The notes under the pieces are model-generated. The model did not search any database and was not told where the DNA came from. It worked only from the letters and a program-made list of their open reading frames with translations. Below are positions 46,178-56,404 of a stretch of 64,000 nt of DNA, piece after piece. Location: NCBI GenBank assembly GCA_964034945.1, contig OZ035962.1, positions 83,225,942 to 83,289,941 on the forward strand. The letters are read 5' to 3'. This DNA comes from Chrysopilus asiliformis (lineage: Eukaryota; Arthropoda; Insecta; Diptera; Rhagionidae). The translations under genes and the position numbers were made by a program. Every line of letters begins with the position of its first letter. Position 1 is the stretch's first letter.

Positions 46178-46680
46178 TTGTTCAACCACAGTGAAGGCGG
46201 CAATCGGCAGCGGCGGGCGGCATTTTTTTTTGCACTAACGTAGCGCAACGAGAGCTGCTACAATACAGCGGCAACGGCAGCGCACTTTTTCCGTCGCCGC
46301 CGAGTTTGAATCCAAGTCAAACTTGCCGCCGCCGCCCAAAATGTTTTATGAAAACCACCACATTTGGCGCCACATTCTATGCATATTTTTGACATTTTGA
46401 TTTCGCAAGATGCCGACAACGGAGAAAAAATTAATCGAATTCGTGAAAGGAAATCCAATGCTCTACGATTTTGCCCATCCTCAATATAAAAGGATAGAAA
46501 TCAAGGAAAATAAATGGAGCGAAGTAGCCGACGAATTAAATAAGTTTTAACGTTCCAATTTTGACAGAAGCGTATGCCGACGGTGCCACTATCATTGTAG
46601 CTGGTGCGGCGGTATGTGTGGCGGCGCCATGCCGCCCGACGTCGCCGCTGCCGCTTGCCCCCTTCATTGTGGTTGAACCA
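46178..46680 (+). mobile_element. PIF/Harbinger-like element carrying a MADF ORF
   Basis: 503 bp with inverted ends: left TTGTTCAACCACAGTGAAGG, right CCTTCATTGTGGTTGAACCA. They extend into GC-rich subterminal repeats of GGCAGCGGC and GCCGCCG. TAA flanks both sides, and the tandem unit of the host Helitron (GCGAAAGGGTAACATAGAGG at 46002) shows the uninterrupted site. It carries the first part of a MADF-domain gene (46410-46550). Composition contrasts sharply with the AT-rich surroundings. Confidence 0.92.
46410..46550 (+). pseudogene. N-terminal half of a MADF-domain protein
   Basis: The start codon opens a 46-codon frame: after MPTTEKK come LIEFVKGNPMLYDFAHPQYK, then KENKWSEVADELNKF and a stop. 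L-I-x-x-V-x-x-x-P-x-L-Y-D near the start, followed by W-x-x-V/I-A at about residue 36, is the hallmark of MADF (Myb/SANT-like) DNA-binding domains. The second half of the domain (usually R-W-x-x-L-R-D) is absent. PIF/Harbinger transposons typically encode a second, Myb/SANT- or MADF-like protein besides the nuclease, so this is most likely the first exon or a truncated copy of that accessory gene inside the non-autonomous element. Whether the truncated frame is ever expressed is unknown. The start was chosen because it is the first ATG and gives the full N-terminal helix. Confidence 0.85.
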
Positions 46681-46945
46681 TAACATAGAGCAAAAACTAG
46701 GTTTCGAAATCACTTTACCCCCTCCCCTTACTCCCCCACCCCTCGCGCTACTTTTCCGTATCCCTATGTTGGAACCAGAACTACCACAGACACTCATGCC
46801 AAATTTCAAGTCAATCGATTCAGCCGTTTTTGCGTGAAAGAGGAACATACAGACAGACAGACACCAATTCATTTTTATATATTTATTAGTATGATTTGAC
46901 GTTTGACACCTGGCAATTGTAGCTTTTGTCATGTTTTATATATAA

Positions 46946-48400
46946 ACTGCAATAAAATTGGCTTATCGAAAAGTGTTGCGCTATTATGTACTAAGGAAAG
47001 TAGAAAAGTTTTTGACTTAAAGTAGTTTAATCTCTGCCTCAAGTATTGTTGCGCCACTGACAAGCGCTTACTACACTCATATACACATCTAAATTATTTT
47101 TGTTCAAAATACGCCAATATTTATATTTTTTTTTTGTATATGGACTCTCAAAATGTTTTGATAAACGGAGCAAAATTGCCCCAAAACTTGTCATTCAGCA
47201 GTCAATGAAAAATGTTTGAAATATTCCCGGGTATCTTTAAGCCCCGTTTTCACTTGCAGGTTTTTCCTGAATTTTTCCACGCATTTTATTCAGAATTTAT
47301 TCCGCGAATTTTATTCATCTATCGCAAAGTAAGTTCACTTAGCAAAAGTTGTCAAAATTTGAATTTATTCCGACGGTTTTGTATGAAAAATCTCATTTCC
47401 GGCATTTTTCAAGTATAAAATTCAGAATTTTGCGTCGTAGTGTAAACGGTTGTGCAACTTAACAGAATAATGTCTAATATTTGGACAAATATTCATTTTG
47501 GTTAAACCTTTGTTGCCGAATTTTGCGTAAAATTTAAAAAAGGCCGTTACATTCAACACGGATAGCTTCATTTATTCAAATTGAAATTTGAATAAAATTT
47601 CCATTAATTTGAAATTCATTCTTCACACAAAAAAAAATTGTTTCCAACTAATTAAAATCTCTCCAAAAAAATCTTTACTTGAACATCGAAATATTTCTTT
47701 ATGTATTCAATAAGAATATTTAGGAAAGACTTATATATCGAATTTTTGGAAAAACATTTCTTGTTTGCCATAAGTATACTAAAGCTGAGAGTTATGTTAA
47801 GATAACCGTCATTATTTATTTGTGTTTCGATGTAGTGGGTACAGCATAACGAAAAAAATAAATATTGAATTGAGTTGAATGCTTGAGAAAAATGAAACAT
47901 AAAGATGAAATCCTAGACAATCTCATAATCTCGGTAATGCCAATTCATTAAGAAGCTCAGAGAATTCTTAAGTAATCTTTACTGAACGTGTGTTACCAAG
48001 AAAGCCGCTTTCGGTTTTTTCACATTTTTATTTTCCTTCAGATTCGTTAAGGATATTGAAGCCATCATCTGGAAATATTGCGTGAAGCAAAAAAAAAAAT
48101 GAAAAGAAAAATTAAAAAAGCTTCGAGAAGATGAAAAGCAAAATAAAAACCGAATGCTTTTTATCATTGAATAAATAGAAAAAAAAAGAAAAATGTTGAG
48201 AATTTGAAATATTTTCACGTTACTAAATGAGCCAGAAATAAGTCATCCTTTTCTGTGTCAAATGATGACTCATTTGGTATAAGCGGGAGATCCTGAACTT
48301 TCTGGAAATTGTGCCGCGTCCTACTTGGGATGATCGAATTGGGCAAACAAAAGTTATGAGCCAAAGTGAATGATATGGAATGGCCGTTGGCATACTGGCA
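46946..48400. other. AT-rich DNA with one possible MITE
   Basis: Apart from the possible element at 47244-47449, nothing is recognisable. Confidence 0.5.
47244..47449. mobile_element. Possible MITE, TIR CCGTTTTCACT
   Basis: 206 bp between CCGTTTTCACTTGCAGG at the left and GTCGTAGTGTAAACGG at the right. The ends are inverted with mismatches, and TGAATTTT and AAAATTCA repeat further in. No clear target duplication, so the limits are uncertain. Confidence 0.45.
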
Positions 48401-49010
48401 TTCACTCAAAGGACATTAATCTCAATAACGGCAAACATTATTCGTAAAGCGCCTTTCAAATTTCCGGGAGACTGGGGCGAAATGATAAAGTTCGCCTTGG
48501 CGAATGCCTAACCGAATCATTAAGAAAAGAATTCACGTTTGTGGAACAGTACACAAAAATAAAAGGCAACAACTGGGACAGAATTCCACTGTCTCCGGGG
48601 GGTTTGAGGGGCCAGCATGGCTCGTGAGTCCTTGTGATGTCCTCCGCCATGAACCCCTTTTGCAATCCGATTATTTTTCAAATGTCAGCAAACATGGCAG
48701 CTACGATGGTGGTTGATGATTTCCTTTCTTTTGTCTCCCTGTGGGCATATAGTTAACTTATTTACAAACAAAAGAAGAAGCGAAAGCAATGAGTACTACA
48801 ACCATTCCCAGAGGATCGTAGGGAACTACTCGTTGCGGCCGGTGCCGACGTACATATTGTGTGTTTTGAGGCAATTGTGGAGGCCAACAAATAAAAGGAT
48901 AAGGAAAACGTCGCAACCAGCTTGTCGTAAAGTTTTATTACACAAAAGGACATATGGATTCCATTTTATCCCTCTTTCTTGAGTTTATGAAAGGAAACTG
49001 AAAACGTATG
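48400..49010. other. GC-elevated unexplained segment upstream of the gene
   Basis: The composition is noticeably richer in GC (for example CTGTCTCCGGGGGGTTTGAG and GAACTACTCGTTGCGGCCGG) and lacks transposon ends. Frames of 60-89 codons occur on both strands without recognised motifs. It lies ~5.4 kb upstream of the first identified exon and could hold an untranslated exon or regulatory DNA; this is inference only. Confidence 0.35.
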
Positions 49011-49705
49011 GCCAAGAAATTCCACGTCCCATAGCCATAGAAATAGCCAAGTGATCTATGGCCACAATTTTGTGCAATATTTAAAAGAACGAAGATAAAT
49101 TCTCACATCGTTATTTGTGTTATGGGCAAATGGATAAAAAAATGTTTTGTTGTTTCCTTTGTGACATTTACTCAAGGTAAGCAACTTAATCCTTAAAGAG
49201 TTTCTTTTATTATTCACTTGTATAGCGTTTTTGTGGGAATTGGGGACTTATTAAGCTTTGAAATGTTTCATATTTTTTTCCTTTAAGGTTTTATGAAAAA
49301 TTATTGGTTTTATTCTATTTTTGTAGTTCTATTTTTGTTGTTAAAGAATTTTTAAAAAATCATAGCGTAAAAAAAATTTGAAAAAAAAACAAAATTCTTT
49401 TTTTTTTGCGAGTCCTGCACGTCCCCGCACAAAGAAAAATTTTACGGTGTGAATTCAATTTCTTCAGATTTTTTTTTAACTTTCAATCCAAATGTAGTTT
49501 TTTTAGTGTTTTAACTTCGCAGAGATGGATAACATTTTTACTGTATCAAAATGGATAAAATTGGAATTAAAACACTACAAAACTGGAGAAAAAAGCTGAA
49601 GACGTTTTTATTTTACTTAACCTTTTCCGCAAAAACTCTTTTGTAGTGTTGCAAGGAGGAGAAGGGGGCAAATCAAGTGAGACGTCAATACTTTACATAT
49701 TGATG
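49011..49705. other. AT-rich DNA, nothing firm
   Basis: Contains long A and T runs. A 55-base start-codon-to-donor stretch at 49122-49176 was considered as a first exon and not accepted. Confidence 0.5.
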
Positions 49706-49709
49706 TCAC

Positions 49710-50045
49710 ATAAAAAAAGCTACAATTGCCAGGGGCCAATCGTCAAATACTCTATATGATGACAAACAAAATGTTTATTTAAAAAAATTCATTTGTGTAG
49801 GAGACGGAGAAAGGAGTGGTCCGATTGGATTTTGATGTATGGAACGGTTATGTAAAATTCTATTCTAAACACATTTTACCTTAATAATTTTTTTCATACG
49901 ATTCACTGATTTCGAGAAAATTGCAAAAAAAACTAGTTCATTTGTATGGGGCCCCTCCCCCATAGGAATAGTCGAATTTTGCCTTTTCAAGAGCTTAGCC
50001 TAGCCATTTACGAAAAACGTAACTGTACAAAATTTCAAGTCTCTA
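49710..50045 (-). repeat. Repeat A, copy A8
   Basis: Reverse copy: AAAAAGCTACAATTGCCAGG, GGCCAATCGTCAAATACTCT, GATTTTGATGTATGGAACGG, CATACGATTCACTGATTTCG, TAGCCTAGCCATTTACGAAA and AAAATTTCAAGTCTCTAG. Confidence 0.8.
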
Positions 50046-51744
50046 GTTTACTCATATTATATACTCATATTGCAAGAAGAACATTTATGTTCACTGCGAA
50101 TGGAATTCTTAATAGAAATTTGGTAAGTTTACTTCACATGCTTGAGCTATACATACAATCTAACTTAAATATATCTTGTGTAAACTTTAATCTGCTCAAA
50201 AACTTTTGTAAGTAACACGAAAAATGTTTTACAGCATGAATTATTAGGGGGAATAATTCAAATGTTTACAATTTTCTGTTTCGTAAATTTAAATTTCTTC
50301 TTAAAAGTTTAAACTTTAATATAACTGAAGAACAGTAAATAAAACTATTAATGGTAATTAAGTTTTGAGAATGAGTTTTCATGCGAACTAAACTTCTTCA
50401 AAAGTCTTTCTTTCTATTTGCATAATAATATGTCCTTGAAAATATAGTGTGTTGAAAAGTATTTGGATAAAATTCTTTTAATTTAATACTATTTTAGTAA
50501 AAAGAAATGTTGTTGATAACTTAAATATTTCAGAAATTTTTCAAATATTATTTTATTAAAATTTTTCGTTTAATATCCTTAAAAAAATATTATCATATTC
50601 CTGACTGTGAATATAAATATGTGAAAGAAGATCACTTCCAATATCAAATATTTGCTCAAGTAGTCATTTTTGCCAACAAAAAATGAATGATTGTTGATAA
50701 TAAACTCATATCACGGAAATATAAAGAAAAGCAGTATATCTATGGCCGTCTTTATACAGCGAATTTTCTATAATCCAGAAGGATGTGAAAACCGCATACA
50801 CAGCTGTGTACACACACCAATACACACACAATCAAAAGAAAGCTGAGCTATCACAACTTGTACATCATTTCAGGATGGTGTAAGGATTCTTAACTTTAAT
50901 AGAACTTATCTTCATCAAAACATCCTCATAATCATCGTCGTCGTCATCATTCTTGGTGCCGTCTATTCAATTCAGGAGCCGCCCGTGTCTTTCAAATATT
51001 CGAGAAATATGAAATTTCAATTTTGCATTGCATTCAAAAACGCTTCAAATATCAAATCTGAATAATTCGTATCCACTTAGCCGTATTCACAACAAATCTT
51101 ATTCAAACCGGTGAGGTTTCACTGTTTGCGGATTAACTCTAGGGTTTCCTTGAATTTTCAATTTCCTCAAACATACTCATCGTTTTTTTTTCCTTTTCAA
51201 AATATCTTAACCACCACTACATATATGTGTGTATTTATATTTTTTTAAGCTCTTTGCAAAATGAAAGTCATCTATAGGTACATTCATTTCTCTTGCAAAA
51301 TAAAAATGATATATATTATACTTACATATGGCTGTTAAATTTGAAACTTACATATATAGGGGTATTTCGCACTTATTCAAAATTTAAGAACCATTCAAAT
51401 AAATGGAAACTCGATTTCAAATATGTGAAAAGCGAGATGCCATCTTGCAATTATTTCTTTGAGTGGGTAATAATTTAATTAAAATTAATTTTTTAAAAAA
51501 ATAATTTTAAACAAAAGCGTAGGTACTGTATTTGACTCAATTCAATTTATATTCAAATTCAAACAAAAATTTAAGTAACTTTTGTATGACATCAAAGTTA
51601 AAAAGAAATTAATATGATTTCTCTGGAGTGTGATTTCATAAATATAAATTTTGAAAATGTGTTCCTATTTTGTTTCAAATTTTAACATTAACTCTATGAT
51701 AAATAGATTTTTTTATTGTATGTGATATACCATATAGAAGTAAA
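50046..51744. other. AT-rich DNA, nothing recognised
   Basis: Low-complexity AT-rich sequence; a CATCGTCGTCGTCATCAT patch lies near 50935. No supported gene. Confidence 0.55.
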
Positions 51745-52299
51745 GGGTATTTCAATAAGGCCATAACAATTTTGTATTTTATAATAAACGCACCCTAAAA
51801 CTTGTTTTATGATCTGGCACTGCTAAAACGTCAGTCAAGGTTTACATTTTTATCATGGTGAAGTTCACGAACGAGTAATGTCACACAGCTGGTCAAACAA
51901 TTGATCTATTGCAGGAGAAGTTCGGTAATCGTGTAATCTCGAGAAATGGTCCGGTCGAATGGCCACCTCGCTCATCCGATTTAACGCCGTTGGATTTCTT
52001 TTTTTGGGGTTATGTTAAGTCGATGGCTTATGCCAACAAGCCAACAACGTTAGAGGAGCTCAGGAACAATATCGAACACGAAATTGCCAACGTTCCGGCC
52101 GATATGTGTGGAAGAGTGGTGGAAAATTGGCTCCAAAGAGTCAATCAGCAAACGTGCTCGCGGTGGCTATATGAACGACATCGAATTTCATACTTAATTG
52201 TAACATGTCCACTACACCTGGAATAAATTTCAGCCCGATATCTCAATTATTCTGTGTTTTATTTAAATACAAAATTGTTATGTCCTTATTGAAAGACCC
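51745..52299 (+). mobile_element. Internally deleted Tc1/mariner element, copy 2
   Basis: Same family as 19386-19966: the right end ATGTCCTTATTGAAAGACCC is intact and the left end GGGTATTTCAATAAGGCCAT is slightly mutated. The internal deletion has different breakpoints from copy 1, so the two copies arose separately. Confidence 0.9.
51855..52197 (+). pseudogene. Tc1/mariner-type transposase, deleted
   Basis: It opens with MVKFTNE and then an immediate stop. The retained C-terminal part starts further upstream than in copy 1: TAGQTIDLLQEKFGNRVIS leads into GPVEWPPRSSDL and LDFFFWGYVKSMAYANKP. A 2-base loss near 52150 (CAGCAAACG where copy 1 has CATTGCAAACG) shifts the frame before the natural stop at 52195-52197. 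The region around the third catalytic Asp survives; the HTH and first two catalytic residues are gone. Not functional. Confidence 0.9.
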
Positions 52300-52315
52300 G
52301 ATATATTAAATTTAG

Positions 52316-52735
52316 TATACCGTTTGTAACGCATTGAATCAATCATTGGACACAAAAATTAATTACACCAGGATGTTAGGGATGACAAAAAATTATGATT
52401 TCCGCTTTTGGACCCGTCTGTCTGTCTGTCCGTCTGTCCGTCCATGAACACCATTCCTTTCGAAAGGATTGAGCTCAAGATTTGAAATTTTGTATAGTTG
52501 CGTTTCTCGGAAACGAGTAGGCTAAGTCCTTGAACGGGCAAAATTGACCATTCCTTCCTCCCTCAATCGAAACAGTTTTTTGCAATTTTCTCGAAAACGG
52601 TGAGTCATATTGAAAAATTTATAAAGGTAAAATGTGTTTATAATAGGATTTTTCATAACTCATCTATACATAAAAATCCAATCGGACTACTCCTTCCCCC
52701 CTCTCCCATACAAATTTTCCAGTTTTCTCGAAAGC
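52316..52735 (+). repeat. Repeat A, copy A9 (plus half of an inverted pair)
   Basis: From ATACCGTTTGTAACGC through CTGTCTGTCTGTCCG, GAACACCATTCC, CGAAAACGGTGAGTC and AATCCAATCGGACTACTCCT. It is followed at once by a reverse copy. Confidence 0.85.
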
Positions 52736-52914
52736 TGACGATTATAAAGATGAAAAAACCTATATAAATTTTTCAATATGACTCTACGTTTACGAGAAAA
52801 TTGCAAAAAAACTATTTCGGTTGTATGGGGGAGGGGGAAAAGAATGGTCCAACTGGATTTTGAAGTATAGATAAGTTATGTAAAATCATATTCTAAACAC
52901 ATTTCTGTGGTCAC

Positions 52915-53159
52915 AAGGAAAAACCGCTTAAGTCGAGTTATGTGGTTTTAAAGGTTGGTGCATATTTGAATTCTCCTTATCCAGTTCTATATTCTGTCAA
53001 AATTTGGTTTTCATGCTGTACCCCTATGAGGAATGGCAGAGCAAAAACCATATAACCTAAGTCAGTTTTGCTTGCAAAAACAAAAATAATCAAAACTTTA
53101 AACCCAAATTACTCAAAACACGCTTTTTCGACTTATGCGGTTTTTCCTTGTGACCACAG
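52915..53159. mobile_element. MITE, TIR CTGTGGTCACAAGGAAAAAC
   Basis: 245 bp with inverted ends CTGTGGTCACAAGGAAAAAC and GTTTTTCCTTGTGACCACAG, identical over 20 bases and continuing for ~10 more with one mismatch. ATTT flanks both sides, a possible 4-bp duplication. It breaks the AAACACATTT, CTTTATAAATTTTTC phrase of repeat A. The superfamily is not assigned. Confidence 0.88.
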
Positions 53160-53290
53160 ATTTGATCTTTATAAATTTTTCGATACGATGTACAGTTTTT
53201 GAGAAAACAGGAAAAAAGTATTACATTTGTATGGGAAAGGGAAGAAGCGGTGGTCCGATTGATTTTTATGTATGAATGAGTTACGTAAAA

Positions 53291-53452
53291 TTTGTGGGGC
53301 AAATAAAAGAACTCGAACTGATTTGTACGGTGGTTTATTGAGAACTGTTCATCACAGAATTTTAGAGATAGCTAAATGTACGAGCAGTGTTGTCAGGATT
53401 AAACACAGGGTCAATTGAATTAAAGTATCTTATGCCTTACGAATTCTTCGCA
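53291..53452. other. Unassigned insert in repeat A
   Basis: Repeat A phrases stop at TTACGTAAAA and resume near TTTTTCAAATATTTC. The ~160 bases between (TTTGTGGGGCAAATAAAAGA, GTACGGTGGTTTATTGAGAA) are foreign to A. I see no convincing inverted ends or duplication. It could be a solo LTR-like remnant, but this is not shown. Confidence 0.45.
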
Positions 53453-53834
53453 TTTTATTTTTTCAAATATTTCAATAGGACTCACCGTTTTCGAGAAAAT
53501 TGCAAAAAAAACTGTTTCGTTTGTATGGGATAGGGGAGAAGTAATGGTTCGATTTTTGTCGTTCAAGAATTTAGCCTAGCTATTTACGAAAAACGTACCT
53601 GTACAAAATTTCAAGTCTCTAGCTTAATCCTTTCCCTCCCTCATACAAATTGAATATTTTTTTTCTAAATTTCTTGAAAACGGTTCGTAGTATCGATTTT
53701 TTCGGACCTTATTTAGTGGCTTAGTGGGTACTAGATTAACGTAAAAAAGTCCCAGGCTCTAAATCTGGTCGATAATAGAAAATAACAAGAATTTTTCAAT
53801 TCCAAAAATTCATCTGTTGACTGAACTGAATTAC

Positions 53835-53995
53835 CCGGCCTTTACACGCGTCTGTAGAGCTGACACAGTCGCTGACATGGTCTCGTGTAAATGCATTGAC
53901 TGCCAGTTCGCTAAATGTCTTTTAATTCGTTGTCAGTAATTTGACATTTGAAGTCTGTGCTACTGACAGACTTCACAGTCGCGTGTAAAGGCCGG
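53835..53995. mobile_element. Short MITE, TIR CCGGCCTTTACACGCG
   Basis: 161 bp with inverted ends CCGGCCTTTACACGCG and CGCGTGTAAAGGCCGG. The interior has alternating GACAGACTTC, GCTGACA and TGTCAG motifs. The target duplication is unclear because TTA (left) and TAA (right) are complementary, not direct. Confidence 0.8.
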
Positions 53996-54413
53996 ATAAC
54001 TATTTCTTGTTTTTGGTTTTGCTACCGAATTAATTTTAAAAGCTGGTATGCTTTTGGTTCCAGTCAGTCATTTTTTAAAAAATGGTTTGGATTTGGATCA
54101 GTTCGACAATTTTTTTACGAGTGGGTCGGTTTATAGTTCGGTTTATAGTTTGGTTCTGGCCCACAAAAATTTCAATGGTTCAATGGTTCGGTTCGAACAA
54201 CCGGTTTAGGTCTCTGACTTGAAACTATATCAATGGATGTGTACATAACAGAAGCAATTCTAAAGAGTACTTTTCCTTCTGATTAATATTATTAACCAAA
54301 GATCAATGAATAATACAAAAATCTGTTTTCCCCCAAAAATTTTATTCAGAAACTTATTGTAAATTTGTTAAACATAAAAACTGACATTTTTTGTAATTTT
54401 TTTATCGTTTCAG

Positions 54414-54501
54414 AATATTTCAATTTTGATTGTTCTTCTATACGCCTGGCGAATAAGTGTCAACGTCAAGAGATATGGGGATTTAGAAGACGTATACTAC
54501 G
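54414..54501 (+). CDS. Membrane protein gene, internal exon a
   Basis: 88-base exon preceded by TTTATCGTTTCAG and followed by GTAAGC, both good splice signals. It starts on a codon boundary and ends after the first base of a codon (phase 1). The product begins with a hydrophobic run, NISILIVLLYAW, the end of a membrane helix, then a polar, charged stretch ISVNVKRYGDLEDVYY. Together with the next two exons it resembles the insect DUF4728 family of four-helix membrane proteins, which includes the pasiflora-type septate junction proteins; the match is from memory of the pattern. Upstream coding exon(s) with the first helix and the N terminus were not identified. This and the following exons lie in the same orientation and phase, so they belong to one gene. 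Confidence 0.8.
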
Positions 54502-55063
54502 GTAAGCAAATTTCTTTCTGTTAACACTTGAAAATGTCAAATAACGAGCAAAGAAAAGACAAAAAAAAAATAATACCAAAAGAAAAGGGAACAGCTAGGA
54601 AAAATCCGGAACAACCGGAATAGAAGTAAAATGTAATAGCGGATGAGAAGTGAAGAAAATCCTTTCAATCACTTTCCTTTCTGCTCTTCATTATATCCAC
54701 TTCCTGTTCAGTTTTGGTTTTTGATCTAAAATTGTCATCTTTTCCCGAGATTCCGTCTCACAGTAAAAAGAGAAATGTAAACAAGTACTTTCCTGTCGAA
54801 ATCGATTTTCCCTACTTTATCGACAAATACTTTCTATTTTTATTTGTCTTTTTCTTTGCCCCAAAATCCAACACCCCAACATATTTGTATGGTTTTCATG
54901 TACGAGTAGTTGTTTTATTTTTCGATAGCAGTAGAAAAAAATTTAATCTAGCATAAAGTTTTTATACACATTTAGTATACATATATGCAATATACATATA
55001 CACTTTTTAGTAAGTAAATATTTCTCATGGACGTTTTGTTACATGCTTATTTTCTCATTGTAG

Positions 55064-55149
55064 GGGTTCAAATCGCGTATTTCGCCATCATCGGGACCCA
55101 AATGTCAATGATTGTCCTCAGCATTTTGTTGATGTTTGGAATTTATAGG
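55064..55149 (+). CDS. Membrane protein gene, internal exon b
   Basis: 86-base exon bounded by CTCATTGTAG and GTGAGT. Its first two bases complete the Gly codon begun in exon a; it ends on a codon boundary (phase 0). It encodes GVQIAYFAIIGTQ followed by MSMIVLSILLMFGIYR, a nearly uninterrupted hydrophobic segment that forms one transmembrane helix with a short Gly-Thr-Gln break. The intron before it (54502-55063) is 562 bases and contains no transposon I could recognise. An 80-codon open frame over the exon (55027-55269) extends past the splice donor and is not the real reading unit. Confidence 0.88.
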
Positions 55150-56110
55150 GTGAGTATACGAAAAGAAACAGATTTCACATTTTTTATGGGTATTGGAAAA
55201 TTCGCTTTAAGTTTCCTTGACATGTTACTCGTATTCGTTGTTATTATGGTTGATTTTTTGCTGACATAACCTTTGACAATAATCCCTGATAAGAGGATTT
55301 TCAATATATACGGAATTCGGAAATTTTTCTGACTGTAATCTTAATCTGATTAGCTGATGTCAATAAACTGATATTATTTTCCTTTTAAATTATGATAAAG
55401 AAACAAAAAGAGAATCGCAGAACTTCTTTAAATAATCCTACTGTAATAGTGTTGAAACACGTATTTGTTTTTTTTTTATTTTAGATAAAAGGACACGACA
55501 TTTACTTTACTTTCATGTTGAAAATAATAACTTTCAATGTTAAGAGAGATAAATTACACCTTTCTTGGAATTTCATTGATGTCTCCAGTATCTGAGGGAT
55601 ATATTATTAGGCAACGGTTCATTTATCATTTACAATAAGTTCAGTGTCTGAAATAATGGGTTTTATGTACAATGGACAATGGATATTCACATAGAATGAC
55701 AGTATTGATATTTGGTTAAGTAAAACTTCTTACAAGCTTAATTCTGTGTATTTTATTAGAGAGGAAATAAATATAAGAATTTATCCAACGTCACAAAAAG
55801 CTTTTTAAGCGTTAATTACGATTATGAGATTAAAAGGAAAAAATTGCATGTTTTTAGAATACTTCATTAGTAATTCCAAAAACTATTTCTTAACATAATT
55901 TTTTTTTCTGCACAATTTTTTTTTATATTTATATTGTAATAGCTTCAAGATGGACATATATTGAGAATTTGTTTTAAACCTTCTTTCAGCTACCAAACTC
56001 TCTTAGTAACGGTAGATTTTAACACAAAATATTAAATAATTTTCCCAAACTTCAATTACTTCAATATTGTGTGACTGAATTTTTAAAGCGCAGCGGCGGA
56101 TCATCAAACG
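55150..56110. other. Start of the large intron, nothing else seen
   Basis: AT-rich intronic sequence without recognised elements. Confidence 0.6.
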
Positions 56111-56404
56111 TTAAGGCCGGAATACAATTGCACCCACACAAAATTTACGGCGACAATCCAGATTTTAAAATCATAGCACCCTATGGCCCCTCTTACACGG
56201 GGCAACTTTAAGCGGCGATTTTTCTTAAGTATAGGCGCGAGAGGTGAAGGAAGCGGTGGCTAATGTCGCCAGTTCCGAAAGTAGAAACAAGGCGACAAAA
56301 TACGCAGACAAGCACAAAATCACAAAGAATGGGTTCGTGAAAGTTTTTTGAGATTTGACAGTTCGTCCAACTTCACACACACATGAAACACTCACTGTGT
56401 AATA

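Larger units (their letters stand above)
45916..46894 (-). mobile_element. Helitron, minus strand
   Basis: Read on the minus strand it starts TCATACTAATAAATATATAA, continues with a GTCTGTCTGTCTGT tract, and ends with the hairpin CCCGGCAACGACGGG followed by TATGCAAGCTAA and host T. Both termini fit Helitrons. Rejoining the flanks (AGAGTA plus TTTGACG) recreates the exact phrase of uninterrupted repeat A, showing insertion at A|T without duplication. The interior is ~2.5 copies of a ~160-bp unit (CTTTACCCC, CCAATCGGTTCAGTAGCTTC). A Harbinger-like element is nested inside. No Rep/helicase. Confidence 0.9.
45335..46945 (+). repeat. Repeat A, copy A7 (split by a Helitron)
   Basis: Starts ATACCGTTTGTAACG and contains two successive ~150-bp modules (each CCCCCATACAAA..., GAAAACGGTGAGTC or GAAAACGGTGCATA, then CATCAAAATCCAA). 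The repeat is cut at ATATAGAGTA (45915) and resumes at 46895 with TTTGACG, CACCTGGCAATTGTAGCTTT, the normal A end. Confidence 0.85.
52740..53650 (-). repeat. Repeat A, reverse copy of the inverted pair
   Basis: Several reverse modules: TTTTCGAGAAAA- or TTTACGAGAAAA-type phrases, TTGTATGGGGGAGGGG, GTTATGTAAAATCATATTCT, CTATTTACGAAAAACGTACC and AAAATTTCAAGTCTCTAGC. It is interrupted by a MITE (52915-53159) and by an unassigned ~160-bp insert (53291-53452). Confidence 0.8.

Noticed and set aside
49122..49176. Possible first exon of the membrane-protein gene (start codon, hydrophobic MGKWIKKCFVVSFVTFTQ, then GTAAGC)
   Set aside because: It would end in phase 1, whereas the exon at 54414 needs phase 0 upstream. 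The peptide does not resemble the N terminus of the family. It could only work with another exon in between, which I could not find.
50089..50123. Possible exon between an AG and GTAAGT
   Set aside because: It abuts a reverse repeat A copy and has no family resemblance; the donor match is probably chance.
55027..55269. 80-codon frame taken as a gene by itself
   Set aside because: Only its middle (55064-55149) is coding. The splice signals and continuity with neighbouring exons show the rest is intron.
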